From Candidatus Poribacteria bacterium (GTDB lineage: Bacteria; Poribacteria; WGA-4E; DTYX01): DNA of 6,049 nucleotides. Positions 5,903 through 6,049 of this stretch are shown here, piece after piece. Every line of letters begins with the position of its first letter. Within the stretch, counting starts at the first letter, position 1. A program made the position numbers and the translations under genes. Below the pieces are notes generated by a model. The model ran no database searches and had not been told where the DNA came from. It worked only from the letters and a program-made list of their open reading frames with translations. Where the stretch lies: contig DTYX01000202.1 in assembly GCA_012961655.1 (NCBI GenBank), forward strand, positions 1-6,049, given 5' to 3'.

Positions 5903-6049
5903 TCACATCAGCCCCAATTAAACTTTCAAGGGTACTAAATAAACCTGGAAAATTCAGCAAATGTGTCGCCTGCCACAAGAAAAACAACCCTGGCATCACC
6001 CAGCAATGGGGCGCCAGTAAGCACTACCGTGCCAATGTAGGTTGTTACG
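5890..6049 (+). CDS. N-terminal part, or remnant, of a multiheme c-type cytochrome, running off the right edge
   Basis: The plus-strand frame from ATG 5890 is open to the window edge (53 codons). It contains a covalent haem site CVACH (C25, C28, H29; bases 5962-5976). This is followed by KKNNPGITQQWGASKHY and then RANVGCY, where the next Cys probably opens another CxxCH just outside. CxxCH-x(n)-PGI-x3-W-x2-S-x-H-x(n)-V-x-C is the recurring pattern of octahaem, HAO-like and related multiheme cytochromes, which handle nitrogen compounds or respiratory electrons in the periplasm. Assignment to a subfamily is not possible from this piece. Two oddities stand out. The 24 residues before the haem site contain no signal peptide, and there is no Shine-Dalgarno before the ATG. 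The frame also overlaps the divergent fusion gene's start by 13 bp. An in-frame TAG at 5881-5883 prevents a longer start. Hence it may be a truncated remnant, or a gene joined by rearrangement. Confidence 0.7.
   Translation, partial: MNYSLTSAPIKLSRVLNKPGKFSKCVACHKKNNPGITQQWGASKHYRANVGCY

Noticed and set aside
5903..5970. Promoter for the fusion gene upstream of the GTG.
   Set aside because: A TTTAAT and a TAGTAC resemble -10 boxes, but no convincing -35 sits at proper spacing, so I did not annotate one.
5935..6049. Minus-strand open frame entering from the right edge and ending TAG 32 bp before the fusion gene, which could be an upstream operon gene.
   Set aside because: The opposite strand in the same bases encodes a clear CxxCH cytochrome pattern, so this frame is better explained as its shadow.

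Overview
The window looks like chromosomal DNA from an uncultured-type, probably anaerobic or facultative bacterium of moderate GC. Purine-rich Shine-Dalgarno sites precede the two middle genes, GTG starts are used, and the products are bacterial (CbiB, a PilZ-free CRP/sigma-54-type regulator, a CxxCH cytochrome). I cannot name the phylum from sequence alone. No tRNA, rRNA, CRISPR array, insertion sequence or long repeat is visible.

Layout, left to right. (1) 1-669, plus strand: the 3' two thirds of cbiB (adenosylcobinamide-phosphate synthase), cut by the window edge. Its apparent C-terminus runs 79 bp into the convergent neighbour. (2) 591-2636, minus strand: a polytopic membrane protein with the look of a GT-C glycosyltransferase, carrying a C-terminal galactose-binding-like beta-sandwich. 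(3) 2747-3142, minus strand: a small four-helix membrane protein of unknown function. The 110 bp between it and gene 2 hold an in-frame 37-codon open stretch that ends in an ATGA overlap with gene 2. (4) 3254-5902, minus strand: an 882-residue fusion of a cyclic-nucleotide-binding domain, a sigma-54-activator-type AAA+ domain whose catalytic residues are nearly all lost, and a NapH/NosR-like multi-pass membrane polyferredoxin. There is no DNA-binding domain. (5) 5890-6049, plus strand: the start, or a remnant, of a multiheme c-type cytochrome. It has a CxxCH haem site followed by the PGI...W..S.H...V.C pattern of octahaem/HAO-like cytochromes, and it runs off the right edge.

The three minus-strand genes point the same way and may be co-transcribed, although gaps of about 110 bp allow internal promoters. 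One 9-bp perfect inverted repeat lies between genes 3 and 4. The most unusual content is the right half. A cyclic-nucleotide sensor and a dead AAA+ module are tethered to a membrane iron-sulfur electron-transfer domain, encoded head to head with a multiheme cytochrome. This suggests (inference) a redox module whose membrane electron carrier is allosterically controlled by a second messenger, instead of a transcription factor. The cytochrome reading frame has no room for a signal peptide, so it may be a decayed remnant.
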